A stretch of DNA of 33,111 nt from Actinomycetota bacterium (GTDB taxonomy: Bacteria > Actinomycetota > Actinomycetes > S36-B12). A model generated the notes under the pieces. That model made no database searches, was not told the DNA's origin, and saw only the letters and a list, made by a program, of their open reading frames with translations. The stretch is taken from the NCBI GenBank assembly GCA_030681835.1, contig JAUXRN010000124.1, positions 1 through 33,111 of the forward strand. Direction: 5' to 3'. Shown piece by piece: positions 14,295 to 27,291 of this stretch (its first letter is position 1; each line of letters begins with the position of its first letter). A program made the position numbers and the translations under genes.

Positions 14295-15875
14295 CTAGAA
14301 GGCGTCCCGAGGCACGTACTGGCCCCACACGTCGCGCAGGGCATCGGAGACTTCGCCGACGGTGGCACGGGCCTTCAACGCATCCTTCATCGGGTAGAGG
14401 AGGTTGGTGCTGCCGCGGGCGGCCTCGCGCACGGCCTCCAGGGCCGAGCGCACGGTGGCGTCGTCGCGCTCTGACCGAAGGCGCGCAAGCCGCTCCCCCT
14501 GCTCTGCCTCTATCGCCGGATTCACCCGCAGCGGCGTGTAGTGCTCGACCTCGTCGGTCGTGAACTTGTTGACCGCCACGACCGTGCGCTGGCCGCCGTC
14601 GATCTCCAGGGCCACCTGGTAGGCGGATCGCTCGATCTCGGCCTTCTGGAAGCCCTGCTCGATTGCCGCGACCGCCCCGCCCATCTCGTCGATCCGGGCG
14701 ATCAGGGCCGAGGCGGCCTCGTCGATGCCGTCCGTAAGGCTCTCGACGACGTAAGACCCGGCAAAGGGATCGACTGTCTGGCACACGTCCGTCTCGTAGG
14801 CGAGCACCTGCTGTGTGCGCAGGGCCAGCCGTGCGGCCTTCTCCGACGGCAGCGCGATGGCCTCGTCGAAGGAGTTCGTGTGGAGGGACTGCGTGCCGCC
14901 CAGCGCGGCGGCCAGTCCCTGCACCGCGACGCGCACCATGTTGACCTCAGGCTGCTGGGCGGTGAGCTGGACCCCGGCGGTCTGGGTGTGGAAGCGCAGC
15001 ATCCATGACTTGGGGTCCTTGGCGCCGAACCGCTCCTTCATGATCCGGGCCCACATGCGGCGAGCAGCCCGGAACTTCGCGACTTCCTCGAGGATGGTGG
15101 TCCGCGAGACGAAGAAGAACGCGAGCCGCGGGGCGAACTCGTCGACGTCTTGGCCAGACGACACGGCCGCCTTCACGTACTCGATGCCATCCGCAAGGGT
15201 GAAGGCCACCTCCTGCACGGGGGTCGCTCCGGCCTCGGCCATGTGGTAGCCCGAGATGGAGATGGTGTTCCACTTGGGAATCTCGTCGCGGCAGTAGGTG
15301 AAGATGTCGGTGATCAGCCGGATCGACTGGGCCGGCGGGTAGATATAGGTACCGCGGGCGATGTACTCCTTCAGGACGTCGTTCTGGATCGTCCCGTTCA
15401 GGTCGGCCGCGGCGACGCCCTGCTCCTCGGCCACCAGCAGGTACAGGAGCAGCAGGATCGCAGCCGGCGCGTTGATGGTCATCGAGGTGGAGACCTGGTC
15501 GAGCGGGATCCCGTCGAACAGGATGCGCATGTCGTCGATGGAGTCGATGGCAACGCCCACCTTGCCGACCTCGCCGTGGGCGAGGTGGTGGTCGGAGTCG
15601 TAGCCCATCTGCGTGGGCAGGTCGAAGGCGACCGACAGCCCCGTCGTCCCTGCTGCGAGCAGTTGCTTGTAGCGCTCGTTCGACTCCACGGCCGTCCCGA
15701 AGCCGGCGTATTGGCGCATCGTCCAGGGCCGGCCGGTGTACATCGTCGGGTAGACGCCGCGGGTGTACGGGTACTGCCCGGGCTGGCCTAGGTGCTCCGC
15801 CGGGTCCCAGCCCGCTAGGTCGTCGGGCCCGTACAGGGGGGCGAACGGGAGTCCTGACTGGGTGAGCGGGTCCAT
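14295..15875 (-). CDS. Methylmalonyl-CoA mutase-type acyl-CoA mutase, large (catalytic) subunit
   Basis: A 526-residue TIM-barrel subunit of a coenzyme-B12-dependent mutase; it lacks the C-terminal B12-binding domain, which must be a separate small subunit outside this window. The motif [22 protein letters not shown] (from residue 39) contains Y42, equivalent to the substrate tyrosine Y89 of the Propionibacterium enzyme. R186 in QSIRLITD matches its R207, which binds the malonyl carboxylate. Both favour methylmalonyl-CoA over isobutyryl- or hydroxyisobutyryl-CoA. [11 protein letters not shown] carries the catalytic histidine H211. The start at ATG 15875 is chosen for the GGAGGG 5 nt upstream; an upstream ATG at 15911 has no such site. 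TATGGT at 15926-15931 is a likely -10. Confidence 0.9.
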   Translation of the reverse strand: MDPLTQSGLPFAPLYGPDDLAGWDPAEHLGQPGQYPYTRGVYPTMYTGRPWTMRQYAGFGTAVESNERYKQLLAAGTTGLSVAFDLPTQMGYDSDHHLAHGEVGKVGVAIDSIDDMRILFDGIPLDQVSTSMTINAPAAILLLLYLLVAEEQGVAAADLNGTIQNDVLKEYIARGTYIYPPAQSIRLITDIFTYCRDEIPKWNTISISGYHMAEAGATPVQEVAFTLADGIEYVKAAVSSGQDVDEFAPRLAFFFVSRTTILEEVAKFRAARRMWARIMKERFGAKDPKSWMLRFHTQTAGVQLTAQQPEVNMVRVAVQGLAAALGGTQSLHTNSFDEAIALPSEKAARLALRTQQVLAYETDVCQTVDPFAGSYVVESLTDGIDEAASALIARIDEMGGAVAAIEQGFQKAEIERSAYQVALEIDGGQRTVVAVNKFTTDEVEHYTPLRVNPAIEAEQGERLARLRSERDDATVRSALEAVREAARGSTNLLYPMKDALKARATVGEVSDALRDVWGQYVPRDAF

Positions 15876-15925
15876 CTCGTCCCTCCGGGGGCCCCGACCC
15901 TGCCGGGGCATTACGTGTGACTCAG

Positions 15926-15982
15926 ACCATAGGGGGCAGCGCCCGGCTCCCTCGCGCCGGGTGCGGCGCTGCTCGGTACTGT
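15926..15982. promoter_or_regulatory. Divergent promoter region, mutase / sdhCDAB
   Basis: The 168-bp gap between the two starts holds minus-strand TATGGT (15926-15931), which gives a leader of about 45 nt for the mutase, and plus-strand TACTGT (15977-15982), which gives a leader of about 55 nt for sdhC. Neither has a convincing -35. Both genes have good Shine-Dalgarno sites, unlike the leaderless genes elsewhere in the window. Confidence 0.4.
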
Positions 15983-16043
15983 GTGCACCAGTGCTTCATG
16001 GTGCGCGCGAGCGTGCGCACCCGAGGCCGTGGAGGAGGTTCGA

Positions 16044-16439
16044 GTGGCTGCCATGCCTGCTGGCACCATCTATCGCGGCGGCGAGGGCATGTGGACATGG
16101 GTCCTGCACCGGATCACCGGCGTCGGCGTCTTCTTCTTCCTCCTCGTGCACGTCCTGGACACGGCGCTCGTACGGGTCTCGCCGGCTGAGTACGACACCG
16201 TCATCGCGACCTACAAGACGCCGATCATCAACCTCATGGAGGTCGGCCTCGTCGGCGCGGTGCTCTTCCACGCACTCAACGGACTGCGCATCATCCTCGT
16301 CGACTTCTGGGCCAAGGGGCCGCGCTACCAGCGGCAGATGACCTGGGCGATCGGCGCTGTGTGGGTGGTCCTGATGGTCCCCGGGACGTTCTTCATGCTC
16401 AAGCACACCGTCGAGGCCATGTTCGGGAGCGCATCATGA
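16044..16439 (+). CDS. sdhC: Succinate dehydrogenase cytochrome b subunit SdhC
   Basis: A 131-residue membrane anchor of complex II with three predicted spans. VLHRITGVGVFFFLLVHVLD (from residue 20) contains the HRxTG quinone-site motif. The second span ends in LFHALNGLRIILVDF, with H76 as the probable heme b ligand (HxxxGxR), and the third span is at about 100-120. The start is GTG 16044, which has GGAGG 5 nt upstream; the frame upstream of it is noise. The stop overlaps the sdhD start by 4 bp. It anchors the flavoprotein and iron-sulfur subunits to the cytoplasmic membrane and passes electrons to the quinone pool. Confidence 0.93.
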   Translation: MAAMPAGTIYRGGEGMWTWVLHRITGVGVFFFLLVHVLDTALVRVSPAEYDTVIATYKTPIINLMEVGLVGAVLFHALNGLRIILVDFWAKGPRYQRQMTWAIGAVWVVLMVPGTFFMLKHTVEAMFGSAS

Positions 16440-16852
16440 GCACCGCGAGCCAACCCGGCCCCGTGAGCATCCCCGCCCCCCGGTCGCGCACCCGGCAGCG
16501 CAGCAACTACGAGCTCTACTCGTGGCTCTTCATGCGCGTCTCGGGGATCGTGCTGGTCTTCCTGGTCCTCGGTCACCTGTTCATCATGAACATCCTCGAC
16601 GGCGGCGTGCAGCGCATCAACTTCGCCTTCGTGGCCGGCCGGTGGTCCAGCCCGTTCTGGCAGGTGTGGGACCTCATGATGCTGTGGCTTGCCATGCTTC
16701 ACGGCACCAATGGCATGCGCACGATCATCAACGACTACGCAGAGCGCGACCAGACGCGCTTCTGGCTGAAGATGATCCTGTTCGTCGCAGCAGGGTTCAT
16801 CATCCTGCTGGGCACCCTCGTCATCTTCACCTTCGACCCGAACATCGGCTGA
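16436..16852 (+). CDS. sdhD: Succinate dehydrogenase membrane anchor SdhD
   Basis: A 138-residue anchor with a polar N-terminus of about 28 residues and three spans (about 29-52, 78-100 and 109-133). [15 protein letters not shown] (87-101) repeats the HxxxGxR...DY pattern of SdhC, with H89 as the candidate second heme ligand. The start is the ATG within the ATGA overlap with sdhC, so the two anchors are translationally coupled. Twenty-two bases separate it from sdhA, with AGGAGA as the ribosome site for that gene. Confidence 0.92.
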   Translation: MSTASQPGPVSIPAPRSRTRQRSNYELYSWLFMRVSGIVLVFLVLGHLFIMNILDGGVQRINFAFVAGRWSSPFWQVWDLMMLWLAMLHGTNGMRTIINDYAERDQTRFWLKMILFVAAGFIILLGTLVIFTFDPNIG

Positions 16853-16874
16853 GCCTCACCAGGAGACGCGTCAC

Positions 16875-18628
<1,754 letters not shown>

Positions 18629-18629
<1 letters not shown>

Positions 18630-19378
18630 TGACTGCCACTGTCGACGCGCCCGTGACCCCCGCCCCCGTCACGACCGACGTCAGCTTCCGGATCCGGCGC
18701 TACCTGCCTGAGGTCGACGAGGAGCCGCACTGGGAGGAGTACACGGTCCCGCTGTACCCGACGGACCGCGTCCTGACCGCCCTGGAGAAGATCAAGGGCG
18801 AGATCGACGGCACGCTCACCTTCCGTCGCTCGTGCGGGCACGGGATCTGCGGCTCCGACGCCATGCGCATCAACGGCCGCAATCGGCTGGCATGCAAGAC
18901 ACTGGTCAAGGACCTCGACATCACCAAGGCAATCACGGTCGAGGCGATCAAGGGCCTGCCGCTCGAGAAGGACCTCATCGTCGACATGGAGCCGTTCTTC
19001 GCGGCCTACCGGGCAGTGCTGCCCTTCCTCATCACGGATGGGCATGAGCCCACGCGCGAGCGGCTGCAGTCAGCCGAGGACCGCGCCCGGTTCGACGACA
19101 CCACCAAGTGCATCCTGTGCGCTTGCTGCACGACGTCGTGCCCCGTCTACTGGACCGATGGTCAGTACTTCGGGCCGGCGGCCATCGTCGCGGCCAACCG
19201 GTTCATCTTCGACAGCCGGGATGCCGGGGCCGAGCAGCGGCTGGAGATCCTCAACGACCGCGAGGGCGTATGGCGGTGCCGCACGACCTTCAACTGCACG
19301 GACGCCTGCCCTCGAGGCATCGAGGTCACCAAGGCGATCCAGGAGGTCAAGCGCGCCCTGATCTTCCGCCGCGTCTGA
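18629..19378 (+). CDS. sdhB: Succinate dehydrogenase iron-sulfur subunit SdhB
   Basis: A 249-residue subunit carrying electrons from FAD to the anchors through three clusters. The [2Fe-2S] ligands are C69, C74, D77 and C89; aspartate in the third position is also seen in the E. coli enzyme. The ferredoxin-like domain has C161, C164, C167 and C171 (CILCACCTTSC), then C217, C223 and C227 (CRTTFNCTDAC), giving the [4Fe-4S] and [3Fe-4S] sets. It ends the sdhCDAB operon. Immediately after its stop comes a GAGCGA-rich repeat. Confidence 0.97.
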
Positions 19379-19400
19379 GCGAGGAGCGAGCGCAGCGAGC
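19379..19400. repeat. GAGCGA-rich intergenic repeat
   Basis: GCGAGGAGCGAGCGCAGCGA and its continuation consist of imperfect repeats of GAGCGA, directly after the sdhB stop. I recall similar strings at gene ends in many actinobacterial genomes, but cannot verify that here. Its role is unknown. Confidence 0.5.
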
Positions 19401-19405
19401 CCAGC

Positions 19406-19433
19406 AGCTCAGGCGCCGACAGGCCCGCGTCTG
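19406..19433. repeat. Direct repeat copy 1 (left of the DUF5701-like fragment)
   Basis: This 28-bp segment matches 20048-20075 at 24 of 28 positions in the same orientation; the shared right end is CCCGCGTCTG. Each copy contains, on the minus strand, the last codons and stop of a gene: RRGPVGA-stop here, RRGSVGT-stop at the other copy. A further short copy of CGCGTCTGAGCGA lies at the end of sdhB (about 19369-19381). Confidence 0.8.
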
Positions 19434-19900
19434 TTCTTCTCGCTAGGCGTTCGGCGGGCGCACGAGGCAGCGCCCATCCATGGGTGCGGAGCACCCTCCC
19501 AGCACCACCCCAGCCGAGGCCTGCCCTGCTGGGTGACCCAGAGCGAGGCGATCCGCTTGTCGCCCGCGCGCGAGCCGAGCATCTGGTACGCGTTGGCCTC
19601 CCGCAGGATCCCTGGGTGGGCCAGCAGCACGCAAACGCCCTCCACGAGGGTCAACGGCGACCGGCCAGCGGCCAGGATCGCCGGCAGCGCATCCCGCGGG
19701 GCGACGTTCAGCAGGTCGGACCCCAGGTCGACGTCCTCGATCTCGTATGTGCCCGCAGGCACGTCGACGGTCGATGTGAAGTCGCCAGGCTCCCGGGGAG
19801 CAAGGCCGACATAGCCGGTCTTGCTGCCCTGACGGGTCTGCTCCATGGCGAGCGCGACGTCGAGGAGCGGATCGATCAGGACTGACGGGATGCTCGGCAC
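19409..19900 (-). pseudogene. DUF5701-like protein, probably missing its N-terminus
   Basis: A 163-residue frame whose body resembles the actinobacterial DUF5701 family: KTGYVGLAPREPGDF, LNVAPRDALPAILAAGRSPLTLVEGV, LGSRAGDKRIASLWV and the closing GRPRLGWCWEGAPHPWMGAASC. As I recall the family, full members have a further 40-60 N-terminal residues around a GYP motif. None of the three frames upstream to 20050 shows this, and the GTG start at 19900 has no clear ribosome site. Direct repeats at 19406 and 20048 bracket the fragment. It may be a remnant left by recombination, or a divergent but intact short member. Function is unknown in either case. Confidence 0.55.
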
Positions 19901-20047
19901 CCCCGCGCCAACCGCGTCGCGTGACCCGGTATTCCCCCGCGAGTGGGCAGTCGTCGCGGTGATTCCGTGCCCGGGAGCAGCAACGCCTGCCGCTCGCTGG
20001 AGGGAGGAGGGTCGTGGGCCGGCGCCATGCTCGCGGGCACCTCCGGC

Positions 20048-20075
20048 AGTTCAGGTGCCGACCGACCCGCGTCTG
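20048..20075. repeat. Direct repeat copy 2 (right of the DUF5701-like fragment)
   Basis: Partner of 19406-19433 with four mismatches in 28 bases. It encodes the last residues and stop of the DUF1992 gene on the minus strand. Confidence 0.8.
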
Positions 20076-20449
20076 AGCGACGACCACGCCCGCACCATCT
20101 CCTCGACGTCGACGCGTCGGGCGACGATGGGGGCGCCCTTGCCGATGCCCGGCTGACGCCAGTCCGCTTCCACCCGAGCGTTGAAGTCCGCGAGGACGGC
20201 CCGCACCGCCTCCTCGGTGCCTAGCTCCGCGAGCGACTCGGGAAAGCCGTCGGCCTCCCGTCGAAGGGCGATCGTGGAACTGACCAGCGCGCCAGACGAG
20301 ATGCCCTCGCGCTGGAGCAGGCTCTTCGCCCACCAGTCGGGGTCGTAGCTGGCCGTCAGGTGCAGGGGCTTGCCTGCGCCCGGGAGGTCATCGAACGCAC
20401 CCCGAGCGATCGCTTCCTCGATCGCGCGCTCGGCAGGGAACTCCGTCAT
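20051..20449 (-). CDS. DUF1992 (DnaJ-homologue C28-like) protein
   Basis: A 132-residue protein with the DUF1992 core: AIEEAIARGAFDDLPGAGKPLHL at residues 9-31, followed by WWAKSLLQREG and a helical region (IALRREADGFPESLAEL) to the NARVEADWRQPG segment. Bacterial members have no established function. The start is ATG 20449, five bases after the dehydrogenase stop at 20455, so it is cotranscribed with that gene. The last residues, RRGSVGT, fall inside a direct repeat also found at the end of the DUF5701-like frame, so the native C-terminus may have been replaced. Confidence 0.85.
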   Translation of the reverse strand: MTEFPAERAIEEAIARGAFDDLPGAGKPLHLTASYDPDWWAKSLLQREGISSGALVSSTIALRREADGFPESLAELGTEEAVRAVLADFNARVEADWRQPGIGKGAPIVARRVDVEEMVRAWSSLRRGSVGT

Positions 20450-20454
20450 CGACG

Positions 20455-21888
20455 TCAGAGGTCGACCGCGTAGTACTGGGTCTCGAGGAACTCGTGGATG
20501 CCGGCGAAGCCGCCTTCGCGGCCCAGGCCGGACTCCTTCATCCCGCCGAAGGGAGCGGCGGGGTCGGACGCCAGGCCTCGGTTGATGGCGACCATGCCGG
20601 ACTCCATCCTCCGGGCGAGCTTGACCCCGCTGCCGGGGTCCTTCGCGTACACGTAGGAGATCAGCCCGTACTCGGTGTCGTTGGCCATGGCAACGCCCTC
20701 GTCCTCGGTGGCGAACGAGACGATCGGCGCGACGGGACCGAAGATCTCATTCGTCGTCAGGGCCGAGCCATGCAGGACGTCCTTCACCACGTACGGCGCG
20801 ATGAATGCTCCGGTCGCGGGAGCGGTCGACGCCGGCGTGATATCCAGGCCCTCCGCCGCAGCCGTTTCCAGCAGCTCGAGGATCTTGTCCCGCTCCTTGC
20901 CGGACACCATGGCGCCGAGGTCGTTCGCCTGGTCGATGCCGGGGCCGACCTTGAGCGCGGCGAAGGCGGTCTCGAGCTTCGTGGCGAACTGCGCCGCCAG
21001 CGATTCGTGCACGTAGAACCGGTTGGCAGCCGTGCACGCCGCCCCGCCATTGCGCATCTTGGCGACCATCGCCCCGCTGATGGCCGCGTCCACGTCCGCG
21101 CCCTCGAACACGACGAACGGCGCGTTGCCACCCAGCTCCATCGATGACGGCAGCACCCGCTCCGCTGTCTGCTTCAGCAGCATCTTGCCGACGAACGTGG
21201 ACCCGGTGAACGACAGCGTCGCCACCCGCCGGTCGGCCAGGATCGCACTGGACACATCCCCCGTGCGCGTGGTCGTGATCACGTTGACGACCCCCGCGGG
21301 CGCACCGGCCCGCTGCAGCACGTCCGCCACCCACAACGCCGTCAATGGCGTCTCGCTTGCGGGCTTCAGGATTGCCGTGCAGCCCGCCGCCAGCGCCGGA
21401 GCCAGCTTGCGGGTCGCCATCGCCGCAGGGAAGTTCCACGGCGTGATCATGAACGCCACTCCCATCGGGCGATGGTCGGTGATGATCGTCTTGTCCCGCC
21501 CCGGCGCGTACCGGAAGCCGCCCTCGATCCGTGAAGCCTCCTCGGAGAACCAGCGGAAGAACTCCGCCGCGTACGCGGCCTCCCCCATCGCGTCCCGCCA
21601 CGCCTTGCCGTTCTCCAGGCTGATGATCCGTGCGCACGTCTCCAGCTCTGACGACATGATCTCGAACGCCCGACGCAGCACCTCCGCGCGCACCCGGGCC
21701 GGCGTCACCGACCACGACTGGAAGCCATCCCACGCCGCCGACACGGCATCCAGTCCCTCGGCCACCGACGCATCACCGACCTCCGCCAGCACCGTGAACG
21801 TCGCAGGATCCATCACCGCAAGCCGGCGCTCCGTCTGCACCCACTCCCCGCCGATCAACAGGCCAGTGGGCGCGCTCAGTGTCGACAT
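20455..21888 (-). CDS. gabD: NAD(P)-dependent aldehyde dehydrogenase, succinate-semialdehyde type
   Basis: A 477-residue complete aldehyde dehydrogenase. ITPWNFP (148-154) holds the oxyanion asparagine, and FTGST (227-231) the NAD-binding loop. ELGGNAPF starts with the general base E251, and NGGAACTAANR contains the nucleophile C285. The C-terminus has TNEIFGPVAP and PFGGMKESGLGREGG. The overall pattern, and the CTAANR rather than CT-SR nucleophile context, fits succinate-semialdehyde dehydrogenases, although specificity by eye is tentative. GGAGG is 4 nt before ATG 21888, and TAGGCT at 21919-21924 (minus strand) is a plausible -10. It would feed succinate to Sdh. Confidence 0.88.
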   Translation of the reverse strand: MSTLSAPTGLLIGGEWVQTERRLAVMDPATFTVLAEVGDASVAEGLDAVSAAWDGFQSWSVTPARVRAEVLRRAFEIMSSELETCARIISLENGKAWRDAMGEAAYAAEFFRWFSEEASRIEGGFRYAPGRDKTIITDHRPMGVAFMITPWNFPAAMATRKLAPALAAGCTAILKPASETPLTALWVADVLQRAGAPAGVVNVITTTRTGDVSSAILADRRVATLSFTGSTFVGKMLLKQTAERVLPSSMELGGNAPFVVFEGADVDAAISGAMVAKMRNGGAACTAANRFYVHESLAAQFATKLETAFAALKVGPGIDQANDLGAMVSGKERDKILELLETAAAEGLDITPASTAPATGAFIAPYVVKDVLHGSALTTNEIFGPVAPIVSFATEDEGVAMANDTEYGLISYVYAKDPGSGVKLARRMESGMVAINRGLASDPAAPFGGMKESGLGREGGFAGIHEFLETQYYAVDL

Positions 21889-21918
21889 GGTTCCTCCATC
21901 GGGTGAGATCCGCGGACG

Positions 21919-21940
21919 AGCCTACCGACGTGCCTACACT
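21919..21940. promoter_or_regulatory. Divergent promoters, gabD-type gene / D,D-carboxypeptidase
   Basis: Minus-strand TAGGCT (21919-21924) gives the dehydrogenase gene a leader of about 25 nt containing GGAGG. Plus-strand TACACT (21935-21940) is 7 nt before the carboxypeptidase ATG at 21948, which has no Shine-Dalgarno, as for a leaderless message. Confidence 0.5.
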
Positions 21941-21947
21941 CGACCGC

Positions 21948-23096
21948 ATGCGGCGACGCCCTGGCGCACTCCTGCGCTCGATGGCCGTGACGGGGGCCCT
22001 GGGGCTCCTGCTCGTCGGGCTCGCTCCTGCTGCCGGCGCCGAGACGATCGGCGGGGACCGCCTGTCCAGCCCGCGGCGCACCGTCGAGCTGCTGCCAGGG
22101 GCGGATCCGCTCCCCGAGGTCTGGGCGGCCACCTGGATCATCGCGGACGCGGAGACCGGCGACGTCCTGGCCCAGAAGGGATCGCACATCCCGCGCGCCC
22201 CGGCCAGCACGCTGAAGATGCTGACCGCCCTGGCCGCCCTGCCCGGTACCTCGACGCAGGACCGCTATGTGGCGACCGAGCGCGCGGCCGGGATCTATGG
22301 CGCGCGGGTTGGCCTCCGGCCGGGCAAGGAGTACTCACTAGACGACCTCTGGTACGCCGTCTTCCTGCCCAGCGCCAACGATGCGGCGATCGCGGTGGCC
22401 CAGGCCAACGGCGGGGTCCGCAAGACCGTGAACCAGATGAACGACGTGGCCCGACAGTTGCAGGCGCTGGACACCGTGGCCCGCAACACCAGCGGGCTGG
22501 ACATCCCTGGCCAGGTCTCCAGCGCCTACGACCTCGCCCTCATCGCGCGGGCCGGACTGGCCCGCGCCGACTTCGCCCGGTATGCCAAGGCCGTGACCTG
22601 GAAGTTCCCCGACGTGAAGGGCAAGGGCAAGCACCGGATCTACACGACCAACCGCCTGCTCATGCACGGGTACAAGGGGATGATCGGGGTCAAGACCGGG
22701 TTCACCTCACAGGCGGGACGCACCTACGTGGGAGCCGCCCGGCGAGGTGGCCGCACGCTCATCGTCGCACTCATGGGCATCAGCGAATCCAGCGAGTCCG
22801 CGGCCAGGAAGCTTCTCGACTGGGGCTTCGCCAACACCGGCGCGGTCGTGCCCATCGGGACCCTGGTGGATCCCCTTCCAGACGTGCCGCAGCAGCCCGC
22901 CGCGGCAACCGCCGCGAGCAAGGCGACGAGTGCGGCGCCGGCGGCGCGAGCAGACGCCACTTCGTCCCTCACCGTCCCCGGTCCCGGGGGCCGCACGAAC
23001 GCCATCCTGTGGGGGGCCGGGATCGTGGCGGCCGCCATGGTCACGGCCTCGATCCTCGCCGCGGTGAGCCGTCGGCGGCGGATCCGCCGGTCCTAG
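21948..23096 (+). CDS. D-alanyl-D-alanine carboxypeptidase (PBP5/6-like, low-molecular-weight PBP)
   Basis: A 382-residue exported serine peptidase that trims the terminal D-alanine of peptidoglycan stem peptides. Residues 1-31 are a signal peptide (basic MRRR, hydrophobic ALGLLLVGLAP, AGA cleavage region). The catalytic S-x-x-K is S87-T-L-K90, S-x-N is S142-A-N144, and K-T-G is 249-251. A low-complexity Ala/Pro linker follows the domain, then a C-terminal span (ILWGAGIVAAAMVTASILAA) and a basic RRRRIRR anchor. It is thus held on the outer face of the membrane by a true transmembrane helix rather than an amphipathic one. It starts at ATG 21948 behind TACACT; the in-frame sequence upstream is noise. 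Confidence 0.95.
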   Translation: MRRRPGALLRSMAVTGALGLLLVGLAPAAGAETIGGDRLSSPRRTVELLPGADPLPEVWAATWIIADAETGDVLAQKGSHIPRAPASTLKMLTALAALPGTSTQDRYVATERAAGIYGARVGLRPGKEYSLDDLWYAVFLPSANDAAIAVAQANGGVRKTVNQMNDVARQLQALDTVARNTSGLDIPGQVSSAYDLALIARAGLARADFARYAKAVTWKFPDVKGKGKHRIYTTNRLLMHGYKGMIGVKTGFTSQAGRTYVGAARRGGRTLIVALMGISESSESAARKLLDWGFANTGAVVPIGTLVDPLPDVPQQPAAATAASKATSAAPAARADATSSLTVPGPGGRTNAILWGAGIVAAAMVTASILAAVSRRRRIRRS

Positions 23097-23100
23097 CGCC

Positions 23101-25971
<2,871 letters not shown>

Positions 25972-25980
25972 GTGCCGACA

Positions 25981-26017
25981 CACTACTGCCCGGCGTCACC
26001 GACGCCGGGCAGTAGTG
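25981..26017 (-). terminator. Perfect hairpin after icd, overlapping the next promoter
   Basis: CACTACTGCCCGGCGTC (25981-25997) pairs perfectly with 26001-26017 around a 3-nt loop, 16 bases after the icd stop. No U tract follows on the minus strand. The distal arm contains TAGTGT, placed 8 nt before the ATG of the CNNM-type gene, so the terminator stem and the next promoter share sequence. Confidence 0.85.
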
Positions 26018-26033
26018 AACGGGATAGGCGGTG

Positions 26034-27248
26034 CTAGGCCATCGCCCGCTGCAGGTTCTCGTCGATCGACCCGAGGAACTCCTGCGTGGTCTGCCATGGC
26101 TGGTCCGGGCCGATGAGGATGGCGAGGTCCTTGGTCATCTTGCCCTCCTCCACCGTCTCGATGCAGACCCGCTCGAGCGTGCGGGCGAACTCGGACACGG
26201 CGGGAGTGCCGTCGAGCTTGCCACGATGCTCCAGGCCCCTGGTCCACGCGAAGATCGAGGCGACCGGGTTCGTGGACGTGGGCTTGCCCTGCTGGTGCTG
26301 GCGGAAGTGCCGGGTCACCGTGCCGTGGGCAGCCTCGGCCTCCACCGTGCGGCCGTCCGGGGTCATCAGCACGCTGGTCATCAGGCCCAGGGAACCGAAG
26401 CCCTGCGCGACGGTGTCGGACTGCACGTCGCCGTCGTAGTTCTTGCAGGCCCACACGTACCCGCCCTCCCACTTGAGCGCGGCCGCGACCATGTCGTCGA
26501 TGAGGCGGTGCTCGTACGTGATGCCGGCGGACTCGAAGTCCTTCTTGAACTCGGCCTCGAAGACCTCGGCGAAGATGTCCTTGAACTGGCCGTCGTAGGC
26601 CATGAGGATCGTGTTCTTCGTCGACAGGTAGACCGGGTAGTTGCGGTCCAGGCCGTACCGCATCGACGCCCGCGCGAAGTCGCGGATGGACTCGTCGAGG
26701 TTGTACATGCCCATGGCCACGCCGCCCGACGGGAAGTCGAAGACGTTGAACTCCATGGGCTCGGAGCCATCGGACGGAGTGAAGGTCATGGTCAGGGTCC
26801 CGGCGCTGGGCACCTTGAAGTCCGTGGCCTTGTACTGGTCGCCGAAGGCGTGGCGGCCGACGATGATCGGCTTGGTCCAGCCCGGCACCAGGCGCGGGAT
26901 ATTGGAGATGATGATCGGCTCGCGGAAGATCACGCCGCCGAGGATGTTGCGGATGGTTCCGTTCGGCGACTTCCACATCTTCTTGAGGCCGAACTCCTCG
27001 ACGCGGGCCTCGTCCGGGGTGATCGTGGCGCACTTGACGCCGACGCCGTACTTCTGGATGGCGACGGCCGAGTCGATGGTGACCTGGTCGTCGGTGGCAT
27101 CGCGGTGCTCGATGCCGAGGTCGTAGTACTGCAGGTCGACATCGAGGTACTTCAGGATCAGCTCGTCCTTGATGAACTTCCAGATGATGCGCGTCATCTC
27201 GTCGCCGTCGAGCTCGACGACGGGGTTCGCGACCTTGATCTTGCTCAC
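26034..27248 (-). CDS. icd: NADP-dependent isocitrate dehydrogenase, eukaryote-like dimeric type
   Basis: A 404-residue TCA-cycle enzyme producing 2-oxoglutarate, CO2 and NADPH. It begins [23 protein letters not shown], characteristic of the homodimeric type shared with eukaryotes, not the E. coli type or the monomeric 740-residue type. [13 protein letters not shown] binds isocitrate, and [16 protein letters not shown] and [25 protein letters not shown] carry the tyrosine, lysine and metal-binding aspartates. [11 protein letters not shown] is the NADP site. I start at GTG 27248 because GAGGAG lies 6 nt upstream; ATG 27254 would directly abut that site. It follows mdh by 43 bp on the same strand. 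Confidence 0.96.
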   Translation of the reverse strand: MSKIKVANPVVELDGDEMTRIIWKFIKDELILKYLDVDLQYYDLGIEHRDATDDQVTIDSAVAIQKYGVGVKCATITPDEARVEEFGLKKMWKSPNGTIRNILGGVIFREPIIISNIPRLVPGWTKPIIVGRHAFGDQYKATDFKVPSAGTLTMTFTPSDGSEPMEFNVFDFPSGGVAMGMYNLDESIRDFARASMRYGLDRNYPVYLSTKNTILMAYDGQFKDIFAEVFEAEFKKDFESAGITYEHRLIDDMVAAALKWEGGYVWACKNYDGDVQSDTVAQGFGSLGLMTSVLMTPDGRTVEAEAAHGTVTRHFRQHQQGKPTSTNPVASIFAWTRGLEHRGKLDGTPAVSEFARTLERVCIETVEEGKMTKDLAILIGPDQPWQTTQEFLGSIDENLQRAMA

Positions 27249-27291
27249 GTGCATCTCCTCGGGTGGATGGATGTCCGGGCCGGACGGGTGC

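Noticed and set aside
19901-20050. A normal N-terminus for the DUF5701-like protein in one of the three minus-strand frames
   Set aside because: All three frames were read; none shows the GYP-containing N-terminal segment I associate with the family, so a simple frameshift does not restore it.
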